Assembly (NCBI GenBank): GCA_048500275.1 | Contig: JASNYI010000003.1 | Coordinates: 992,001 to 1,056,000 of the forward strand | Direction: 5' to 3' | Source: UBA5066 sp048500275 | Lineage (GTDB): Bacteria; Acidobacteriota; Thermoanaerobaculia; UBA5066 | DNA length: 64,000 bases | Shown here: one piece after another, positions 59,851-64,000 of the stretch | Numbering within the stretch: the stretch's first letter is position 1 | Layout of the letters: each line of letters starts with the position of its first letter | Made by a program: the position numbers and the translations under genes | The notes under the pieces: generated by a model | What the model saw: only the letters and a program-made list of their open reading frames with translations | The model's database searches: none | What the model was told of the DNA's origin: nothing

Positions 59851-61074
59851 ATGAACGCGACGCCCCGCCCCCGCATCCGATTCGCCGCCGCCTTCGGCTT
59901 CGGGCTCGTCCACGCCGCGGCGCTCGGCGTTCTGGCCGTCGGCTTCTCCTGGGAGGGGGTCGCCCTCTGCCTCGGGTCGTACTACCTCAGGATGTTCGCG
60001 ATCACCGCGGGCTTCCACCGCTACTTCGCCCACCGCACCTACCGGATGAACCGCTTCTGGCAGTTCGCGATAGCCTTCCTCGGCCAGACGGCCGCGCAGA
60101 AGGGGGTCCTCTGGTGGGCCGCGCACCACAGGCACCACCACCGCTTCTCCGACCAGCCCGAGGACATCCACTCCCCCGTGCAGAAGGGTTTCTGGTGGAG
60201 TCACATGGGGTGGATCCTCGCGGACGAGTACGAGGAGACCGACCTCGCCTCGATCCGCGACTTCGCGAAGTTCCCCGAGCTCGTCTGGCTCGACCGCAAC
60301 CAGTTCCTGGCGCCGATGCTCTACGGGCTCGGCCTCTGGCTCGCGTTCTCCTGGACCGGCCTCTTCTGGGGGTTCTTCCTCTCGACGGTCCTCCTCTGGC
60401 ACGGCACGTTCGCGATCAACAGCGTGATGCACGTCTTCGGGCGGCGCGTCTTCGAGACGCGCGACACAAGCCGCAACAGCTTCCTGATGGCGCTCGTGAC
60501 GATGGGCGAGGGTTGGCACAACAACCATCACCACTTCCAGGCTTCGGCCGCCCAGGGGTTCCTCTGGTGGCAGGTCGACCCGAGCCTCTGGCTCATCCGG
60601 CTCGGGAAGCTCCTCGGGATCGCGAAGGACCTGCGCCCCGTCCCAGAGAAGATCGTCGGGCTCGCCCGCGAGCGGGCCGTCTGGCACTTCTCGTCGCACA
60701 CGTTCGAGAAGGCTCGCGAGGCCTTCGACGCCGCGCAGGCCTCCTGGGACGCCCGCGCCGAGCAGCTGTCCGCCCGCTGGACCGAACGGCGGGAGACGGC
60801 CCTCGCCTCGGCCTCGCAGCGGCTCGCCGACCTGGAGGCGTCGCGCCAGCGGGCCGCGGCCCGGCTCGAGGAGCTGAAGGCCGACTACTCCGCCGCCCTC
60901 TCGGCCGCGGCCCTCGACACGCGCCTGCGCGGCCAGAGGGCGAAGGCGCTCGCCGAGATCCGTGTCGAGGAGCTGCGGGCCGAGATCGAGCGGACCCGCC
61001 GCAGCCTCGTCGAGGCCCTCGAGAGGCTCGTCGAGGCGGCGGGCGGCGCCGAGGGTCTCTCCGCGCCGGCCTGA
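59851..61074 (+). CDS. Acyl-CoA/acyl-lipid desaturase with coiled-coil tail
   Basis: A 407-residue membrane desaturase. Three His boxes: HRYFAHR, HRHHHRF and HNNHHHF, with four membrane helices, typical of delta-9 (stearoyl-CoA type) desaturases using two iron atoms. The last 120 residues are an added Ala/Glu/Arg-rich coiled coil (RLADLEASRQRAAARLEEL). It introduces a cis double bond into fatty acyl chains, consistent with the adjacent PlsC pair. Confidence 0.9.
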   Translation: MNATPRPRIRFAAAFGFGLVHAAALGVLAVGFSWEGVALCLGSYYLRMFAITAGFHRYFAHRTYRMNRFWQFAIAFLGQTAAQKGVLWWAAHHRHHHRFSDQPEDIHSPVQKGFWWSHMGWILADEYEETDLASIRDFAKFPELVWLDRNQFLAPMLYGLGLWLAFSWTGLFWGFFLSTVLLWHGTFAINSVMHVFGRRVFETRDTSRNSFLMALVTMGEGWHNNHHHFQASAAQGFLWWQVDPSLWLIRLGKLLGIAKDLRPVPEKIVGLARERAVWHFSSHTFEKAREAFDAAQASWDARAEQLSARWTERRETALASASQRLADLEASRQRAAARLEELKADYSAALSAAALDTRLRGQRAKALAEIRVEELRAEIERTRRSLVEALERLVEAAGGAEGLSAPA

Positions 61075-61130
61075 GTGCCCGCGAGGAGGGGAGATCCCGG
61101 CCCCGGGATGGGACCGGGAGCGGAAGACGA

Positions 61131-61150
61131 CGAGCCGCTTCAGCGGCTCG
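61131..61150. terminator. Hairpin at the end of the FG-GAP gene
   Basis: CGAGCCGCT (61131-61139) and AGCGGCTCG (61142-61150) around TC, overlapping the minus-strand stop codon. No clear T tract; a weak terminator or RNA-stabilising hairpin between convergent genes. Confidence 0.4.
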
Positions 61151-63752
61151 CGCCGAGGAAGACCGCCCCGTCGCCCGAGCCCTGGCCCGGCTCCGCGCCG
61201 TCATTGACCGTGGTGTAGGAGACGACGGGGGCGGCCGGGGAGCCGCTCCCCACGTGGATCCAGCCCTCCGTGAGGCCCGGCGCGAGGCTCGAGAAGACCG
61301 AGTTCAGCTGCGTCCAGTCCGACGTTCGGAGGTCGAGGTCCCTCGTCGCCGCCACCCGCCCCTCGGCGTCGAAGAGCCGGACGCGGACCTCGGCGCGGAT
61401 GCCCGGGTCGTTCTCGGGGACGACGAGGGTGAGGTTCGTGCGCGAGACGCCGTCCTGGACCGCCGGGGCGAAGAGGCGCGCCGTGCGGATCCAGCCGTTC
61501 GACGTCGACGCCACGGTCGCGACTCCGTAGCGCCCACCGGCGCCGCGGGTCCTCGTGCGGGCGACGGCGACGACGCCGACGAGCGAGCTCCCTGAGCCCA
61601 GCGGCCGCCGCACCTCGAGCCCTCCCGGCCCTCCCTCGGCGGCGGCGCCGACGTGGTCGAGGACGTTCGGGATTCGCACCGAGCCCCGTGCGGGGACGTC
61701 GACGATGGCCCGCCGCTCCTCGCTGCCCGTGCCGCCCCGGAAGAACCGCAGCTCGACGACCCGCGCCTCGACGGCCGCGTTGAAGAGGACGAGCTCCGTC
61801 TCGTAGCGGTCGGACGAGAGCGCGACCGGGACGAGGAGCGTGGGACGGTACGGGTCCGACACCCACGCGTCGGGCAGGGCGCGGAGGAACGAGCCGTCCG
61901 ACGACACGGCGTCGTTCAGGACGGCGTAGGCGTCGTAGCGCCCGGTCGTAGAGACCCGTTCGAGCCTCGCGAAGCCGCTCCTGGCCGCGAGGCCTGCGGC
62001 GCGCAGCACCCGGTCCCACTGGCGGAAGCCTCCGGGAGGGAGAATCGCGTCTTCGAGGGTCGCCTCTCCCGGCGCCTCGGGATCCGTCGAGACGACGGTG
62101 ACGCGCACGGTAACGTCGCCCTCGGCCGGCGAGCCGGGGTTCAGGACCGCGAGGTTCGAGCGGTCGCCGTCGTCCTGCGCGAGCCACGGGATCCACGAGA
62201 CGCCCGCGGGCGAGTCCGCCGGCTCGAAGGCCTCTATGCCGAGCGTGCCGCGCCCCGCGAGGCCCGGCGTCTCCGACACGACCCGCGCCGCCGCGAGGAG
62301 GTGCTTCGCGGGAATCCCGCGGACGCTCAGGCTGAGCGGCCCGACGGCGCTCCCGAGGGGGAGACCCTTCTCGCCTACCGCCGCGGTCGAGAGCGTCACG
62401 GCCTTCGCGGCCCCGAGGACGACCGTCCGAACGGGTTCTCCCGCCCACGAGGCGCCGTCCCGGATCTCGACGTGCGCCTCGCCGGCCCCGGCGTTCAGGA
62501 GCGTCAGCTCGGTGCCGAAGCGGGCGCCCGTCGCTCCGACGGTTCGCACGGCCACGGGGAGGACGACCGACGACGCCTCGTCGGAGCAGACGCTCCGGTG
62601 GAAGACGAGGCGGTCCTCGCCGCCTTCCTTCAGGACGAGGACGACGCCGGCCCTCCCCGACCCCTCGAGGTCCGCCGGAACGAACGCTCCGGTCACGGGG
62701 AGGTCGTCTCCGGCACGCAGGAGGTCGCCCGCCTTCGTCGCCAGGACGACCCGAAGACGCCCGCTCGGCTCGGTCGAGAAGGCGTCCGTGAAGCGCAGCA
62801 GGAGGTCGGTCCAGCGGTCGCCGTTGAAGTCGGCCGGAACGACGGCCGAAAGGCCCGGCCCCGTCTCGAGGAAGGAGGTCGTCCGGAAGCCCTCCATAGA
62901 GCCCGAGATCACGCGGACGGACCCGTTGCCGAGCCGGAACCTCGCGCCTCGGACGATCTCCGGGCGCCCGTCCCGGTCGAGGTCGACGGCGGCGAGGCCC
63001 GCGACGCTCCCTCCCTGGCCGAACGTCGCCCCGTCGACGAGGCCACCCGTTCCGTCGCCGCGGAAGAGCCTGAGGAAGCCCGAGGGAGAGAAGCCGTACG
63101 AAATGCCGACGAGGACGTCCGCGTGCCCGTCCCCGTCGAAGTCGCCGACGACCGGCAGGCCGCCGAAGTCCGCGTCGACGCCCGTCTCCCAGACGATCTC
63201 CTTCGCCGGGCCGAACCCGCCGCGACCGTCTCCCGCGGCGACGTAGAGCAGGGCCTGCGTGTACCGCGCGGGATCCCGCGCCCCCGTCCAGACGAGGTCG
63301 GCCCGACCGTCGCCGTCGAGGTCCCCCAGCGCGGCCGGGCCCGGCGCCGGCCCTTCCGGCGGTTCGGCCGTGAACCGGCCGCTGCCGTCGTTGCGAAGCA
63401 CCTGCCGCCCCGCCGCGCTCCTCGCGAGGAGGTCGACGTCGGAGTCGCCGTCCAGATCCGTCACGATCGCGATGCTCCCCCCGGATTCCAGCGGCAGCCC
63501 GCTCTCCTCGAATGTCCCGTCGGGCCGGCTCTTCCAGAGGCGCCAGGCGTCGGGGCCGCTTCCCGGGAATCGGAGGATCAGGTCGTCCCGCCCGTCGCCG
63601 TCGACGTCCGCGGAGCCGATCCCTTGCGGCGCGACGCCGCCCGCGAAGCTCCACGACGCCGCGCGCTCGAATCGCACCGCCCCGCACGCGGCCCCCGGAG
63701 ACTCCGCCGCGGCGGCGACGGGCAGGAGGAAGACGAGGACGAGAGCCTTCAT
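61140..63752 (-). CDS. Exported FG-GAP/VCBS repeat protein
   Basis: An 870-residue secreted protein with a short signal peptide (MKALVLVFLLPVAAAAES). Residues 40-400 hold at least six FG-GAP repeats with calcium-binding D-x-D-G-D motifs (ADVDGDGRDDL, TDLDGDSDVDLL, GDLDGDGRADLV, GDFDGDGHADVL), expected to form a beta propeller. Residues 400-870 contain about four repeats of another module (TELTLLNAG, SNLAVLNPG, TELVLFNAA, TNLTLVVPEN). Probably a surface or extracellular binding protein. ATG 63752 gives the signal peptide at the start. Confidence 0.82.
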   Translation of the reverse strand: MKALVLVFLLPVAAAAESPGAACGAVRFERAASWSFAGGVAPQGIGSADVDGDGRDDLILRFPGSGPDAWRLWKSRPDGTFEESGLPLESGGSIAIVTDLDGDSDVDLLARSAAGRQVLRNDGSGRFTAEPPEGPAPGPAALGDLDGDGRADLVWTGARDPARYTQALLYVAAGDGRGGFGPAKEIVWETGVDADFGGLPVVGDFDGDGHADVLVGISYGFSPSGFLRLFRGDGTGGLVDGATFGQGGSVAGLAAVDLDRDGRPEIVRGARFRLGNGSVRVISGSMEGFRTTSFLETGPGLSAVVPADFNGDRWTDLLLRFTDAFSTEPSGRLRVVLATKAGDLLRAGDDLPVTGAFVPADLEGSGRAGVVLVLKEGGEDRLVFHRSVCSDEASSVVLPVAVRTVGATGARFGTELTLLNAGAGEAHVEIRDGASWAGEPVRTVVLGAAKAVTLSTAAVGEKGLPLGSAVGPLSLSVRGIPAKHLLAAARVVSETPGLAGRGTLGIEAFEPADSPAGVSWIPWLAQDDGDRSNLAVLNPGSPAEGDVTVRVTVVSTDPEAPGEATLEDAILPPGGFRQWDRVLRAAGLAARSGFARLERVSTTGRYDAYAVLNDAVSSDGSFLRALPDAWVSDPYRPTLLVPVALSSDRYETELVLFNAAVEARVVELRFFRGGTGSEERRAIVDVPARGSVRIPNVLDHVGAAAEGGPGGLEVRRPLGSGSSLVGVVAVARTRTRGAGGRYGVATVASTSNGWIRTARLFAPAVQDGVSRTNLTLVVPENDPGIRAEVRVRLFDAEGRVAATRDLDLRTSDWTQLNSVFSSLAPGLTEGWIHVGSGSPAAPVVSYTTVNDGAEPGQGSGDGAVFLGASR

Positions 63753-63803
63753 GCCCCGAAGTGGCTGGCGACGCGGGAGTCCCACGGGGAGGGAAGGAGG
63801 TTC

Positions 63804-63867
63804 GGGGTCAGGTCTACCTTCTACACTCTACGGAGATCCGTAGAGTGTAGAAGGTAGACCTGACCCC
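63804..63867. repeat. REP-like palindrome 2
   Basis: Perfect 31-bp inverted arms starting GGGGTCAGGTCTACCTTCTA around a 2-nt centre GA. Same core as 44828-44891, with a different arm end (CACTCTACGGA instead of CGCTATACG). Lies between the FG-GAP and VapC genes. Confidence 0.9.
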
Positions 63868-63881
63868 CTCCTTTTCGACAG

Positions 63882-64000
63882 TCACTTCGGCGCGACGAGC
63901 GCGAGGCGCGGGAAGTACGTCCGGTAGCGCGCGGCATCCCGCGTCAGGAGGGTCCGCCCTTCGACCAGGGCATGGGCCCCGATGTAGAAATCGGGAAGGG
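63882..64000 (-). CDS. VapC-family PIN-domain toxin, C-terminal end (cut by window edge)
   Basis: The last 38 residues of a PIN-domain ribonuclease: PDFYIGAHALVEGRTLLTRD then RYRTYFPRLALVAP, the usual C-terminus of VapC toxins with the late acidic residue D in LLTRDA. The start and the VapB antitoxin gene would be outside the window. The stop is 14 bp from the REP-like palindrome. Confidence 0.85.
   Translation of the reverse strand, partial: LPDFYIGAHALVEGRTLLTRDAARYRTYFPRLALVAPK

Overview
The window is a GC-rich (about 70 %) bacterial chromosome segment with many GTG starts, short intergenic gaps and long spurious antisense frames. Gene content (a Ser/Thr kinase with PEGA domains, two DUF2279-like exported proteins, a FadL-type porin, a two-subunit glycine decarboxylase, Kdp potassium transport, FG-GAP and VapC proteins) points to a Gram-negative-type organism with an outer membrane, perhaps an Acidobacteriota lineage such as Thermoanaerobaculia. 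No rRNA or ribosomal protein gene is present to confirm this.

Left chromosomal part (1-16991): the end of adenine deaminase, an SRPBCC protein, a cysteine-synthase-family enzyme, an orphan GAF histidine kinase, an acetylpolyamine-deacetylase-like HDAC protein, two lipoproteins, glutaminase, beta carbonic anhydrase, a TrmB-type regulator, a membrane glycosyltransferase, a DASS transporter, DUF1697, an Asp/Glu racemase, thiol peroxidase, a DUF2279 protein and a rhomboid protease.

Integrated element (16992-28709, 11.7 kb): two 66-bp perfect direct repeats bound an element inserted into a tRNA-Ala(CGC) gene. The repeat covers the 3' two thirds of the tRNA plus 18 bp beyond it. A tRNA fragment lies at the left end; the intact tRNA lies at the right end beside the integrase, whose stop codon is the first three bases of the repeat. 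Inside is one long, tightly overlapping rightward gene series: unknown genes, an excisionase-like HTH protein, a primase-polymerase/helicase with inverted repeat clusters in its 3' end, a PLD-like protein, a terminase-small-like protein, a terminase ATPase lacking its nuclease domain, and three consecutive RNase-H-fold proteins resembling that missing domain. A ribbon-helix-helix protein and tyrosine integrase follow. No portal, capsid, tail or lysis gene is seen, so it looks like a phage satellite or remnant with a rebuilt packaging module. This is the most unusual part of the window.

Right chromosomal part (28738-64000): YihY membrane protein, a beta-CASP metallo-beta-lactamase protein, small envelope proteins, the PEGA kinase, the second DUF2279 protein, a cNMP-binding protein, a gcvT-gcvH-gcvPA-gcvPB operon, a FadL-type porin with a secreted SGNH hydrolase, an 840-bp palindromic intergenic region, a HerA-like ATPase, a thioesterase, ArfB, a kdp cluster in which KdpD is split into two distant genes, an SUI1 protein, a BaiN-type flavoprotein, two PlsC acyltransferases, a fatty acid desaturase, a large FG-GAP exported protein and the end of a VapC toxin gene. 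Two REP-like palindromes and one half-site sharing a GGGGTCAGGTCT core are scattered over the window.
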